In this document: piece after piece, positions 51,980-63,938 of the stretch
Position numbering within the stretch: position 1 is the first letter of the stretch
Layout: each line of letters starts with the position of its first letter
Origin: Bombardia bombarda
Taxonomy: Eukaryota; Ascomycota; Sordariomycetes; Sordariales; Lasiosphaeriaceae
Assembly (NCBI GenBank): GCA_030512295.1
Contig: JAULSR010000003.1
Coordinates: 1 to 64,000 of the forward strand
Direction of reading: 5' to 3'
Length of the DNA: 64,000 bases
Notes under the pieces: model-generated
What the model saw: only the letters and a program-made list of their open reading frames with translations
Told to the model about the DNA's origin: nothing
Databases searched by the model: none
Made by a program: the position numbers and the translations under genes

Positions 51980-53325
51980 TGCGTCCCAAATCGGAAATGG
52001 GCGGCTCGCTGGGTTCTTGCCTTCCTCTACACCGCTGGTTCGGAGCAAGCCCGTTCTCCTCCAAATAATGAGTGTACTGTTCCGAGTCCCTCAATCTTTG
52101 TTGAGCGCCAAGGGAGAATTGTCCGTCTTTGCCATCGCGCTCGAAGAACTTGTTGACTTCATCCTCCCGAGAACTTTTGTAAAACTTCGGAAAGACGCCT
52201 CGATAAAACGCGTTGACGAAACAACTATGGTGTCTGAGCGTAACGGCTACAGGCAGGTCGATCCGCGTTGGGAGCTTCCGGTCCCATTCAGAAGCAAGCT
52301 GACGGCAAGGCTCAGATGTACCCGCTTGAAGGGCGTCGCGAAACCAGCGGTACTCAATCCGGTATTCCACTCCTGACACCCTGTCCGGAGGAAGTCCTGC
52401 AAGCCATGTAGGCGGCAAAAAGAACTGCCGAGGTACCGTACTTGCCCATTCCCAATCGATTATGCCTTGAATCCGCAGGTTCTCGTCAACTATGATATTG
52501 GACGGGCGAAGATCGACGTGGGTCAGCACGAAGGGGAGACGATCGTCGATATAGCCAGACAGTCTCGTCTTCAGGTCCTCTAGCCCAAATATCTCGAGCT
52601 CTGCAACCTCTCGAGATAGCTTGTAGGCGGGGAGCTTATAAGTCTCATCCAGGAGGCGGTATTGATGGAAGGCAAAGTCGGTGGCAGAAGCGAACCTGGC
52701 CGGCTGGATGGATAATTCGCGGTTTTGTAGTTGCAGCTCATTTAGTTGTATAGAGAGCAACGGACCGACAAGAGGAATCGGCCCACCATCTGGGTCTGGC
52801 ATCAAGGAGCCTGCATAGGGGAATTGCTGCTGACGTAATTGAGCGAAGATGTCGATAAGCTGTGAGTAGAAGTATTCTTTTTGTGTGATATCCTTCCACC
52901 TAAAAGCTAAGATATCTAGCGACTGGCCGGGGATATAGCCCACCGCGGCCGAAGGCGTGGATGTAGGGTACGGGTATCGTGGTATTGGCTTGGAGGTAAC
53001 TACTGCTTGGTTAGAGGCGGTCGGAGGGAAAGGTCAAATATCAAGACCAACTCACCGGACCGTAGCAACCTCGCTCTGGACTTTGTCCCAGACATTGGAG
53101 ATGTAAGGCTCCAATGGAATCCTTACAACCCACTTGGTACTGTCCTCAAACTCGACGAAGTAACAGACGTTCTAGCTCCCATTCGCAGGATCTCGAAATA
53201 TACGGCAGGTCTTGGACAAATCGTGCTGGGAAGCTAACTTGCAGACATCATTCGGGTTCGATGGAGTCAATGAAGGCCTTCAGGCCTTCTTCAATTTGCT
53301 CAGCCGTCAGCGGGAAATTGTGCAT
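51870..53325 (-). pseudogene. Aminoglycoside-phosphotransferase-family kinase, pseudogene
   Basis: The ancestral reading starts at ATG 53325 (M-H-N-F-P-L-T-A-E-Q). An extra C in the run at 53254-53256 shifts frame. A TAG at 53172-53174 interrupts the next segment (D-P-A-N-G-S-stop-N-V-C-Y-F). A 53-bp intron (53003-53055) still splices in frame to Y-L-Q-A-N-T-T-I-P-V-P. Another shift follows A-F-G-R-G near 52945. From there to 51870 the frame is intact for 357 codons and keeps H-V-D-L-R-P-S-N-I-I-V-D (the HxDxxxxN catalytic loop, usually HGDL) and I-I-D-W-E-W-A (metal-binding Asp). Family members are small-molecule kinases. The lesions are not RIP-type. A shorter downstream product is conceivable. 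Confidence 0.78.
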
Positions 53326-54116
53326 GGCTTGATGGGCCTTGTGGTTTCAGTAAACACAAAATTTAAGAGGCGGCCTCTCGACGTTAGGACATGCGGTAAA
53401 CCAGGAGGTCGGTCAATGGCGAGTCAATGGCCGACGACAGGTCTGGCGCCTCCTCAGCACCTTATCTCTTCGGATCCCAATCCCACCAAAGCCGCCCGCG
53501 CCAGCGTTGCACTGAGCTGCGTGTCAGACTGCAGTAGCTTGGAAAACCCCACTCGCCAGCTCCCCGGGCTCCCGTGGTTCGTGCTTTCAGGCGGCTACCT
53601 GCGGCCCTTCAGCCCCTTGGTCTTTCACATCAGGTCCCACGTGACCCTGATAAGAGGCAAAACCACCCCCATCGGACGCCCCCTACCCCAGCTCTGTCTG
53701 CAACCCATGCCACCATCGGCAGCGTCAACGAAACCTTGACAAAGGAGATGGGGCGTGATAGCAAATCGGCTGCTGCCGCAATGCCCCGCGCCCCTTCACT
53801 CGTTGGTGCCGGGACCTGGCTCATGGCTCCTCCTCATGGCTCCTCCTCATGGCTCCTCCTCATGGCTCCTGGCTAGGTACGAGCGATATCGCCGCCATGA
53901 TGCGGGACGAAAAAGGACGCATGGCCACATCAACAAAGTATATAGGGCCCAAGGAAGCTTATTGGCAGTAAGTAGTCTTGAACGCATATATCCAAGCAGG
54001 CGTTTGCTTTTCGTCCCTACTCTCGAGCCCACTTTGTGTTTCCTCCTTCTGCTTGTCACCTACTGCCCACGTTCGCGGTTCTTGTCATCCTGCTGCATTG
54101 TTTGTTGCAAACCACC
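53326..54116. other. Divergent promoter region with a minisatellite
   Basis: About 790 bp between the pseudogene start and the proline dehydrogenase start. Contains the tcatggctcctcc tandem repeat. No gene seen. Confidence 0.55.
53821..53871. repeat. 13-bp minisatellite (tcatggctcctcc)
   Basis: About four perfect tandem copies, 250-300 bp upstream of the proline dehydrogenase ATG. Each unit contains an ATG, so upstream start codons could affect translation if transcribed. Confidence 0.9.
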
Positions 54117-55688
54117 ATGGCACCGACGCTTCGGTTGCTCATCACCAGGCCGCCATCCCGTATTGCAGTCATGCCCGTGTCTTTTTTCATAACAGCTTCA
54201 CTGCCCATGACACGGCCATGTGGACGCCATGCCCTTTCCATCCCGACCTCTGCCAGCATGCCCATCTCTCTCGCTACATGCACGAGAACCCTCCACTCCT
54301 CCACAAAAGCCAACAAACCGCCCCCGATCTCTGAGAACCTCGCCTTGGATCCTGCATCTTTGCCACGGCCTCCAAACCCCGAGCCGGAAGACATGGCAAA
54401 ATCAGCCCCGCTCTCGGTCTTGCCCTTGACCACGGTTCTTCGCTCCTTGATGACAACCACCGTGTCATCCTCGCCCTTTCTGCTGCCCCCATCACTGGCC
54501 CTGATGTCCCTGCTCGCCAACACGACCCGGCCAGCCCTCAACCCCGATCGAAATCCCATCCTCCGCTACCTGCTTAAAAAGACCTTTTATGCCCAATTCT
54601 GCGCCGGAGAGAATGCTACCGAGGTCCGGCAGACCATTGCCGCCCTCAAGAAGATTGGCTTTAGTGGCGTCATCCTCGGTTATGCTAAGGAGGTCGTCCT
54701 TACCGCCGCACAGACTAGAGATCTTGCGGCCATAACCGACGATTCTGTTCGAGCCGAGGTTACCTCGTGGGCCACCGGCACCTTGGAGACGGTCCGCCTC
54801 GCCTCCTCGGGCGACTTTGTCGCACTGAAATTCACCGGCGCCGGCCGCCAGGCCTTGTTCGCATTGTCCCAGCGCCAGCCGCCGTCAGACGCCCTCGATG
54901 CTGCCATTAACGAAATCTGCCAGTTGGCTGAAGCGCGCGGCGTGCGTCTGTTGTTTGACGCTGAGCAGCAGGTCGTGCAGGCGGGCATTGACGACTGGAC
55001 GCTGCGCTTCATGCGACGCTACAACACCGCGGACAAGGCCGTGGTCTACGGCACATATCAGGCGTACCTGAAGAAGACTCCTGTGGTTCTCAGCGCCCAT
55101 CTGGCCCTCGCACGCGCCGAGGGGTTCAAGCTGGGGGTCAAGCTAGTCAGGGGCGCGTACCTGGGCAGTGACCCCAGAGAGCTGATCCACGACACGAAAG
55201 ACGATACCGACAGGGCGTATAACGGGATTGTGGAGGGATTGCTGAGGAGGACATGGCAGGCCCCTCTTGTGGCACCCGATTCCGGGCATGATCAGTTCCC
55301 AGCGCTGGCAGTGGTGCTAGCGTCGCACAATCGCGAGACAGTGGTCAAGGCGCGCGGGATTCTGGAGGAGCTGGAAGCACAAAAGGAGCAGCAGCAAGAG
55401 CCTGGTAAGGCTGGCGGAATAGCCAAGGCCGACGTGGCATTTGCGCAGCTGCAGGGCATGGCTGACGAGGTCAGCTGCGAATTAGTGGCGAGTGGAGATA
55501 AAAGCAACCCTGTGCGTCCCCAAGCATACAAGTATCTCGTGTGGGGATCGACAGGCGAGTGCATGAAGTATCTGCTGCGGCGGGCGCAGGAGAATAGGGA
55601 TGCGGTACAGAGAACGAAGAGCGGGAGAGATGCGATGCAGGCCGAGTTGATGCGTAGGGTCAAGGCCATGTTTGGCATTAGTGTTTAG
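54117..55688 (+). CDS. PUT1: Proline dehydrogenase, mitochondrial (PRODH, Put1 type)
   Basis: An intronless frame of 523 residues from ATG 54117, in the ideal context accaccATGG. The first 95 residues are Arg/Ser/Thr-rich with few acids and fit a matrix-targeting leader. The FAD-binding beta-alpha barrel carries K-L-V-R-G-A-Y-L, L-A-S-H-N and F-A-Q-L-Q-G-M-A-D. Near the C-terminus Y-L-V-W-G-S and L-L-R-R-A-Q-E-N-R-D supply the substrate-binding Arg pair. The enzyme oxidises L-proline to pyrroline-5-carboxylate and passes electrons to the respiratory chain, the first step of proline use as nitrogen source. Fungal PRODH genes are usually proline-induced. No regulatory site is identified here. 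Confidence 0.93.
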   Translation: MAPTLRLLITRPPSRIAVMPVSFFITASLPMTRPCGRHALSIPTSASMPISLATCTRTLHSSTKANKPPPISENLALDPASLPRPPNPEPEDMAKSAPLSVLPLTTVLRSLMTTTVSSSPFLLPPSLALMSLLANTTRPALNPDRNPILRYLLKKTFYAQFCAGENATEVRQTIAALKKIGFSGVILGYAKEVVLTAAQTRDLAAITDDSVRAEVTSWATGTLETVRLASSGDFVALKFTGAGRQALFALSQRQPPSDALDAAINEICQLAEARGVRLLFDAEQQVVQAGIDDWTLRFMRRYNTADKAVVYGTYQAYLKKTPVVLSAHLALARAEGFKLGVKLVRGAYLGSDPRELIHDTKDDTDRAYNGIVEGLLRRTWQAPLVAPDSGHDQFPALAVVLASHNRETVVKARGILEELEAQKEQQQEPGKAGGIAKADVAFAQLQGMADEVSCELVASGDKSNPVRPQAYKYLVWGSTGECMKYLLRRAQENRDAVQRTKSGRDAMQAELMRRVKAMFGISV

Positions 55689-56237
55689 GATAAGTATGAT
55701 AGTCTCCTGGCAACGGTTATGAATGCTTACTTAACTCTTGGGACCGGGGAGGAGGAATGTCTAGGAGAGGAACTGTCCAGAGATGAACGAATATGAACGA
55801 ATCGACACGATTTTGATGAGCATTGAAAAGCTACTTATCAGTGGTTTCTTGGAGATTTGGCCGCAGTACCTGCATTGTATTTTCCTATTCATTGGGCTGA
55901 CGGGAAAAGGAGTCAGTTACAAATGAATCTATTTCCCCTGAAATGTGTCTTGGTCTTTGAGAGTCTTGGCCAATGTACATCAAGCAAGCCCTGTAACTCT
56001 CCAACGCCGGTCGCGCAAACCATGCCAATTAACAAAATGCCTTTCGTGATATTCCTGACGCCTTTTAATAATTCGATCACTGTCCTAGCTGGCAAACTGC
56101 AGCCCATCCCAATTCTTCCCTCAGGGTTTATCCACCCACCCAAACGCCCGCGCTAGTCTATGCCATGCAGCCCCAAATTAAATGCGCAATGGGCGCAAAA
56201 TGAATCGTTGTATCATTCCTGTTACCTCGAAGCTGTA
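55689..56237. other. Intergenic between convergent genes
   Basis: About 550 bp of 3' flanks. No gene or RNA recognised. Confidence 0.6.
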
Positions 56238-56951
56238 CTACAACTCTCGCAGGGCCATGCCCATGATGACGAGGCGCTCCTCTTCCCTCTCGCGCTGGGC
56301 CGGGTCCTTGAGGTTATCGAGGGTTGGGCACTTGAGCTTGTAGTACTTGGTCACCTTGGAACGGTCTGTCGACTTGCGTATCTCTTCATCAGAGAATGGT
56401 ACGGATCGACCGTCGATATGCTGGGCCAGGTGCGCGCGGATGCCATCGGCGGTCGGTCTGGGCTCGGACACGTTATCCGGGACGACCTTTACCACAATCA
56501 TGTCCTTGGTCTTACCAGGGGTGGGACCCCATCGGCGGTAAGACTCGTTAATCTGTTTCCATTTGGGCAGTATTAGCAGGTCAGAACGAGGGAGTCAAAG
56601 GGGGAAGATGTGAGTCAAGGAGGAAAAGTAAGTAGAGCTGACATTGTTGTTGGGGCTCAGGGAGAGAACTATTTCGGAGTGAATGTTATTTGTCTGCAGC
56701 TTTCCGGTCGCGTAGCAAATGTAGGCTCGGAATATGGCAGAAAGCAGGTGGAGGGGTGAGACAATGGTAGATGCGTCGATAAAGGCGTATTCGAATTCGG
56801 GGTTTTTGGCTATGAGCCGCCCATAGAGCGCGCCGACGTTGGCGACATCTCGGAAGAGCGCGATGTGTGTGTCGGCTTCGGTTAGTTGTATCCTGACGGT
56901 TTCGAGCTGCATAGTTGCAGACTGATGACTGCTGTTCTGGTCCATGGCCAT
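56238..56951 (-). CDS. CGI121: EKC/KEOPS complex subunit Cgi121
   Basis: Two exons (56951-56643, 56552-56238) with a 90-bp intron encode 207 residues. The core H-I-A-L-F-R-D-V-A-N-V, then F-E-Y-A-F-I-D-A-S-T-I, and S-E-I-V-L-S-L-S-P-N-N-N with I-N-E-S-Y-R-R after the intron, is the Cgi121/TPRKB signature in order. Cgi121 binds the kinase Bud32 and delivers the tRNA 3' end to the complex, which makes t6A at position 37 of ANN-decoding tRNAs; it also acts in telomere upkeep in yeast. The donor is gtcagc, slightly off consensus. The first ATG at 56951 is used; M at 56912 (M-Q-L-E-T-V-R-I) is an alternative closer to the family start. Confidence 0.9.
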
Positions 56952-58307
56952 TTTGTGTTGATATTTGGATGTGTAAATGTGCAGCGCTGCAGCAAATGTT
57001 GGTTGGCATAGTATTGGACGGGAAACAGCTGGTGCGGGGCATGGCCAGCTCGTGTCCGGGCCGCTCGAAGTACAAAGTACCTACGAATAGAGTGGGGCGG
57101 AACCTTGAGGGCGGAAGCTTGTCGAGCTGTGGACTTACTGTGGTATTTTGGCCCCCAATGGAGGTAAGGACGGGAACCTCATTCGGCTCGGCTCGGCGAA
57201 AATAGATGTACATGTCAGCTTTCTTACGAAGTGACGGAAGACCAAGGCAAGGTAAACAGCAAGTACCTTGAGGAGAACGTACATTGAAGTTATTTCCATC
57301 AATGCTAATGACATTGAAAAATGAAGCGAGCGAGAACGCCAGTCAGATCGTCAGAGGTGTTTAGATGGGAATACTGTTATACAATTCTGTTTGGGAGTTT
57401 GCGAGTCATTGACGCGCCGTCGGAAATACGAAGTACGGAAGGAACCTTCCATTGGAGGGCTTGCAGATCCCATTAGTGCACCATTGGGGCACCTGTGAAC
57501 TAACTCCAACCCTATTTAGCTGTTACCTATCGGTCAATGTCACCGTTCCCGGAAAGCAGGCGCGTTGGAAATGGCAGCGGTCGACTGACTGGCTGGTTGG
57601 ACTGGTTGCTCGAAAGTGGAAAGGTGCTATGGTGCCATGTCCGTCCACTTTTCTCCTTCGTATTCACGTTTTCTTCCTTTGACTTGGTGGGTGACAATGT
57701 ACAATAACACTGAGGCCTAACCACCCACAGCAGGGGACTGCGTGCGGTCTTACAAGGAGATTACTGCCTGGTACGTGCCTGGCAATGGCGGGGGTTTCTA
57801 AATGCGTTTATGCCTGCCTTAGGTACGTACCTATTGAGGCCAGCATTAACCCGACGCCCTGGACGCGAACAAAAGCGCCTTGCCGTGGGCACTGTTCAGC
57901 CGCTAGCCAGCACCCATCACACAGGCCCCCCCCAAAACGCCCAGGCCACGGCATTCTCCATCTCTCTCGTCAAGCTGCAACGGCAAAATCCGCAACACCT
58001 GGGCCCAAAAGTTGGTGATGCTGGAGCTTGCATCGCAGCAGCTAGACCTAGCTATCGGAGCGACGCGAGCTGATCGCCACGTCCAACGCGACAATTGACG
58101 GCACACTTTTGCCGCCGTTTGGCGCGGCAGACTATCATCAACTCCGACTGGGCCAATCCAATGTAGGTTGGCGTCCTCGCAACTCGACGACGCCCTTGGA
58201 ACGCCCACGCGGGCGCCCGAGCACATCATCGACCCGCCAGCTTCAATCTTTAACTCAAATTCTAAAATAATCCACACACATTTGTCGCCTCGAACTCCGC
58301 GCCCATC
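56952..58307. other. Divergent intergenic region, 1.36 kb, no gene seen
   Basis: Promoters of CGI121 and of the Zn2Cys6 gene. A taggtacgtaccta palindrome lies near 57820-57834. Short frames lack domains. Confidence 0.55.
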
Positions 58308-61170
58308 ATGCCCCCCAAGCGACCCCTCGATGCCGCCGACAGCCCTGCCGACAGCACCGCCGCCAAGGTGAAGCTACCGCGTCTCGAGCGCGGCCCCGAG
58401 GAGTTCTCCAACGTGGTCAAGAGCAAGCTGCAGTCGTATACGCGGACGGGCCAGGCATGCGATCGATGCAAAGTTCGCAAGATTCGATGCGATGCACTCC
58501 CCGAGGGCTGCTCCCACTGCGCCAACCAGGACCTCGACTGCTATGTCACAGACCGCGTCTCTGGCCGCACCGAGCGGCGTGGATACCTCCAGCAGCTCGA
58601 ACGCGAAAAGACGGGCATGCTGAATCATATTCGCGAGCTCGAGAAGCTGCTGGAGGGCAACGGCGTCAACGTCCGGCCGTGGACGTGGCCTACCTACAAC
58701 ACCACCTACCCGCCTGGCATTGTCGGCGACAGCTTGGGGAATGCCGCCCAGGACCCGGCCTCCAAGGACCAATGGCAGCAGGTTGGCTCCGTTTGGGTCA
58801 AAAACTACCAGCAGAGGGCTCGGCCTGCCCCAAGTGGCTACACACGATACTCCCTGCTCGAGTCTAGACCGACAGACAGCTACCTCGGCGTGTCCTCGGA
58901 CAGCGCCCCTCTCAGCTCCATCAAGGGGACCACCCTATCCATCCTCGGCACCACCATCGACATCACCTCCTTCGATGCGCCCGACATAGACGAGCCTCCC
59001 CCGGGCACCCCAGTCAGCTCGCCGCTATACGACAAGTCCGTCATGGCTTTCCTGCAATCTGCACTCAACCGCCAGCCCCCCCCTGAAAATGTCGAGCTGC
59101 CCTCCAGACAGGACGCTTTCACCTACTCGGAATGGTATTTTCTCATGATCTCGCCCTTTCTGCCGGTTCTGCACAAGCCTACGTTCCTTCAACTTGTATG
59201 TACGTCTCCTTCTTGTCGTGTATTTGTCTGCTAAACACAACGCAGTTGACTCGTATCTACGACGAGCCGTCCTCCAAGGTCTCCGTCCCAGAGCTTGTTA
59301 TTGTTCACATGGTTTTCGCCACCATATACTTCCAGTACGGCATCCGGAACCGCGAGGACCCAGACAAGCACACACAGCTAAATGATTTGTCTAATAAACA
59401 TTACCATTGGTGTCTGAGCAAGTTCTTTGACCTCGCCGTCTCTCAGACCGTGACGAGCGTTCAGGCTCTCGCCATGATCGTCTCCCATACACGCAACTTT
59501 CCTAAGCCTGGATGCTCTTCCACCATTTGCCACTTCACCATGATGAAGGCCATTGAGTTGAACCTGCACAGGGCAGTCAAGATTCCGGGCGGCGCGACGA
59601 ATCTGGACAACGAAATTCGCAAGAGGGTTTGGTGGGCCATCCTTGGCGTTATGGTTACCCTCAATGGTCGGCTCGGCAGACCCATGCCCATCACGCTGGA
59701 AGAGTTCGACGTCGAGTTCCCCATAGCCATTCCCGACGACTGTTTAAGCGACGAAGGGATACTCGACACATCCAAGATCGGCCAGTGCAATTTTCAAGTC
59801 GGCCTTATGGGCTTCAAGGTGGTGCCTCTATACATGGAGATGTATGCCAACATCTATGGTGTGCGTCGGGATCCGAGCAAGTACACCGAGGTCGTGCGCG
59901 AGCTTGAGGAGGCTATGCGCAATCTCCTCAATAACCTGCCTGACGAGCTACGGGTCGAAAAGTGCCAGACAGGCAGTCGCATCTTTGCGCTTTATACCCA
60001 AGCCTTTTGCCTCGAATTTTCCCTGTGTCTCAGACACCCCTCTGTTTGCATGTCGGATGACCCCAAGGTCTGCGCTGAGAATACAAGGGCATGCGAGGAG
60101 ATAGCGCGCGACTTGCTCAAGGTGGTCGGGGCGCTGCTCAAGATGAAATCGCTCGATACAACCTGGTACCAGCTGTCGGTCTACGTCGCTGCCATATTCT
60201 CCACGCTTGTCGCGCACTGGGAGAGACGGTACGATACTTCGGCCTTTGAGATTGCTACATTACGGGAGGAGATGGGCTTATGGCTAGATATAATTAAGGA
60301 GATTGGGAGACTGCTTGGTATGTCGCCTGCACGCTGACGACGGGTTGAACTCAGGTTGCTAATTTTGAAGTAGGTACCGGCGGTCGACTGGCACTGGAGA
60401 TCAGCACCATCATCGACCGGACCATTACCTGGATCGAGCACGACATGCATCACAAAGATGGGACTCCCCCATCTATGAAAGCAGAACAATCGACATCACC
60501 GTTCCAACAAACTGCCATCAACCTCAAGCAGCTCGCCAAGAGCACCCCGACAACTGCCAGCGCAAACACACCCACCGAGCAGCGCAGTTCTGACACGACC
60601 AGTGGCAACGGGTACTATGACTCGACCGTCGGGGGCTCAACGGCGTCTTACCCGTCTCTTGACTACAGCAATCTAGCCGCGGGCAACTCCGAGGCCCATG
60701 CAAACGGCGGCAATGGCGTGAGTGGCGCATACGATGCCACCACTGGCGCATCGTACATGTATACAGGAACACCGGGTGTGTCAACACCAACGGTTCCAAG
60801 CGCCGCCACGGGCGAGCAACAGCCGACTCCCAACCCCCTGATTGCATTTGCATCACAGGCTACGCAGCATGTCGCCGGACATGTCGCCGGACACGCGGCC
60901 GACGATTGGCGGCCGACGGCGCAGCTCATGACGCACAATGCCGGGAACACATGGCATGACTGGACGGCCGCCATTGCAGACAGCCAGGACCGATACAGCG
61001 CGAGTGCGTTGTTGACATTAGGGTCGAGTCGGCAAGGAGATATCGGCAGTGCCATGATCGACCATGTGAACCAAGGGGAAGCCATGGTTGGGGGTGTGCC
61101 CACCTCACACGCCGGCCAGTGGCCACTTTTGTTGTTCCACGACGGACCTGGGGCCGTGAGTAATGGGTAG
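58308..61170 (+). CDS. Zn2Cys6 fungal transcription factor
   Basis: Three exons (58308-59195, 59246-60317, 60374-61170) encode 918 residues; introns are 50 and 56 bp and keep frame. The binuclear zinc cluster has cysteines at 51, 54, 61, 68, 71 and 78, spaced C-x2-C-x6-C-x6-C-x2-C-x6-C. A linker and a short coiled coil (L-Q-Q-L-E-R-E-K through E-L-E-K-L-L) for dimerisation follow. The middle region from about residue 270 (W-Y-F-L-M-I-S-P-F-L-P-V-L-H-K-P-T-F) to about 660 is the fungal-specific regulatory domain, including I-R-K-R-V-W-W-A-I. The C-terminal 220 residues are Ser/Thr/Gly-rich and disordered, a likely activation region. Such factors bind CGG-containing sites. Target genes cannot be inferred from neighbours. 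Confidence 0.9.
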
Positions 61171-62158
61171 CAGCCGCCATATAACGTGTGCTTTGGGGAC
61201 ACGGAGTGATGGGAACCGAAAGCAGTAATTTTCTTTGGCAAGTCTGTAATGTACGGCTGGTGTCTATCGGGTACAGGTAAAGATTTCTCTGGCTTTTCTT
61301 ACTAATATACAGCATCACAACTATGATGCGGAGCGATGGTGTTTGGAGTCGCGGACTGGAAGTCGGAACCATACCTGGCAATACGTATGTATCTCTTACA
61401 TATATATATCCCTTTTCATTTACTTTCCAGTGGGCTATCCTCATGGTACTTTGTGTATACGGAATGGATGGGAACACAATCACAAGACGGAAATTCTCTC
61501 TGAGACGTATGGCTATAGCAGAAAATGGCAGTGCATTCACCTACCTCGACATGAAGACATGAAGTGGGTATCTGTCGTTGATGAGCTGTTTGGCCAAGCT
61601 GAGATTTGCGAGTTTGGATGAATGGAAATCGACGGCAATGCGCGGCATTGAGCATGAGTTTTGCTACACGTCTGACTCGCGTGCGAGCGACTGAGGATTG
61701 GAAAGTCTGGCGGACTACGTGAGTGGCTGGTTATGTGGCCCAATGGGAATTCAGCCAGTCTGGCCACTGCGACAGCATGGATGCACCCTGGTGTAATGTT
61801 GGTGGAACGTGACAGAAATCAGGAGATGTTCTTTATTGATGGCATGATGAGGGGTTCTAACTGAGGGGTTCAATGTTGGCAGCTGCGACTTGGGGTCATG
61901 GGCTCTGGTGAAATTAATAGACTAGACCTCCGTCTTTGCTCCGTACTTAACCTCACATTTGACCTCACAACTCTCCCCTAAACTGCCATGATATATGCAT
62001 TCTGAACATTGATGACTCAGGCTGCCATCTTCGATCCAGGCTGACAAGCGCAGCAACCAACCCTGTGAAGCAACCAAAGAACGCTTTGGGTCAAAAACAT
62101 CAATTGCAACCACGCAGCACATCTGACGTATCTTCTCAAGACCATACCAGTTGACGAA
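61171..62158. other. Intergenic, about 1 kb, no gene seen
   Basis: 3' flank of the Zn2Cys6 gene and promoter of the endosulfine gene. Small frames only. Confidence 0.6.
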
Positions 62159-62610
62159 ATGGACAATTTCAATGCCAACACACGGTCAAAGGAGAAAGCC
62201 AGCATCGATGTTAGCGTAAGTATTGTTACGGTTCTCAGTAATCTTCTATCCTGCCTCGGAATCCAAATGACTGACAACAGTCCCCTCAATTGTCATAGTC
62301 ACTATCTCCCGAGGAACTGCGCCTCTATCGTCTCTACGGCCGCGTGCCCTCGCAGACACACCACTTTTCTAGACACCTCAAGGAACGCAAGTACTTTGAC
62401 TCGGGAGACTACGCCCTGTCCAAGGCGGGAAAGGGCAACAGTGTCGATGTCGGCGCTGTGGGCTCGTTGCACCCTGTTCCACAAAACATCCCTCACCCAT
62501 CAGCCACATTGTCGCCGTCATCTTCGTCCTTGTCGCCCCCGCCGACGACCAGAACCGGCGCAATGGAAAATGCAGGCTTGAGATTCAATATATTGGCAAT
62601 GAAAGGTTGA
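62159..62610 (+). CDS. IGO1: Endosulfine Igo1 (PP2A-B55 inhibitor)
   Basis: Two exons (62159-62215, 62299-62610) encode 122 residues; the 83-bp intron has a perfect gtaagt donor, and the second of two nearby AG acceptors (catag) is needed, because the first leads to a stop. L-S-P-E-E-L-R-L-Y-R-L-Y-G leads to the invariant endosulfine motif F-D-S-G-D-Y at residues 52-57. Ser54 is the site phosphorylated by Greatwall/Rim15 kinases; the phosphoprotein then inhibits PP2A-B55. In yeast this controls entry into quiescence and mRNA protection, and in animals mitotic entry. The C-terminal half is disordered. Small size and motif make this assignment secure. Confidence 0.95.
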
Positions 62611-63728
62611 AGAACTGAACTGGAACTCTCAGACCAAGAAACATGATACCTAGATAGGTAGGTAGGAGCAGAAGAAATATTGGAATATCAAAAGAGACGG
62701 TTGTCAGAAAAGATTGACAGTAGCCTGGGAGCTATTCCAGTTGCGGCTGAGTACCTACCTTACCTACCTACTTAAAGATCGTATATAGGTTTATACGGAC
62801 CTCAGCACCTGAATTAGCGACCACCTTGCGATGTAGTCTAGATACGTGATATGCGTTTAGGGTATGACAAAGGTATTTTGAGATTATGTGCAAAGGAAAG
62901 AAACTCTGTGGAAACAAGGAATAAATACACAGAGGTGGTAATACTACCATTCCCAATTTTTTTGGAGCTTGTTAGCCCAAACAAGGGATAAAGTAACCAC
63001 ATCGAGTGATACATAAGGTAGACTTTGAAATCTAGCAAAAAGAATTATCTGTATTTTATCAGTTCAATTGCCTATCTATCCTGGCCAAGGTGACTTTGAA
63101 TACTTAGACTTAGGTACCTTAGACTAGTATATCCCTTCACTGCATCGAACAGCACCTGGCCATCATCATGCAATAAAAGTGACATGTAAAATCTAAAAAC
63201 AGCCATACAGAGTTGGCTTTTAGCATAAGACCATATGGTATAAAGCTGAGGCATTGTCTGTGATGGACGTACCTCGACGGCTGCTTCTGCGAAAAGTCGT
63301 CTACTGGCTTCGTTACCCGAGGCAAAAAGCCAGACTGGTACGCATAACTCTGGCGTGCCGTCCTGTCGGTAAGACTCCTCAACTGCCTGAAGATAGACCA
63401 TGCGTCGAGGTGGAGGTAGCCCAGGCAACAACCAATTACTACAAAGTACCTACTCTTACACTTGACGTGACTTTGGAAAGGACTGATAAAGCCATCTAAG
63501 TAAGGCGGTATGCCATTGTGCGAGCGGGGTGTGTAGCCAGTACATGCAGTCTGCCGTAGCATCACACCCCTTAGACTTGGTTTGACTGATACGATTTGTT
63601 TTGGGGGCCGCTTGCAAATCATGTGGGCTCCCGTCTTATTTCAAGAACATTCTGGGATGGATAATATTGATTGTCGGCTCGCATAAGGTAGGTATGGAAG
63701 GTCGGGAGCCTGGGACCCTCTTGGGTAC
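62611..63728. other. Intergenic, 1.1 kb, no gene seen
   Basis: AT-richer than neighbours. TACCTAGGTA-type clusters lie at 62647-62666, 62751-62772 and 63112-63121. Minus-strand frames up to 161 codons lack recognisable features. Confidence 0.5.
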
Positions 63729-63938
63729 TCAAATGCTCTCGAAGCCACAAACTTGAGTACCAAGGCGAATGCCCTCGCAGCCCACACGTTCTCGTCCCAG
63801 AAGAAACCGGTTCTCTTTCTTCACGCCCAGCATCTCATTCACCATCCACCAGCTGGTCTCTCTATGCAAAGACGAAGTATCCACTTCATACGCCGATCCC
63901 TCCTCTAAGATGTCGAGTGGCACTGGGTCAGAGTCTTT
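63729..63938 (-). CDS. Last exon of a gene entering from the right (partial)
   Basis: A 70-codon minus-strand exon with a natural-looking composition starts after a gatcttag acceptor (intron side from 63939) and ends at a stop at 63729. It encodes K-D-S-D-P-V-P-L-D-I-L, then W-W-M-V-N-E-M-L-G-V, and ends C-G-F-E-S-I. An in-frame stop directly upstream of the acceptor shows that the frame must come from splicing, so the donor and remaining exons lie beyond 64000 or were not recognised. No family identified. Confidence is moderate because only one exon is visible. Confidence 0.45.
   Translation of the reverse strand, partial: KDSDPVPLDILEEGSAYEVDTSSLHRETSWWMVNEMLGVKKENRFLLGRERVGCEGIRLGTQVCGFESI

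Noticed and set aside
63072..63622. Overlapping minus-strand frames of 119 and 161 codons
   Set aside because: The first has a protein-like stretch and a gtacgt donor but no acceptor or partner; too weak to call.
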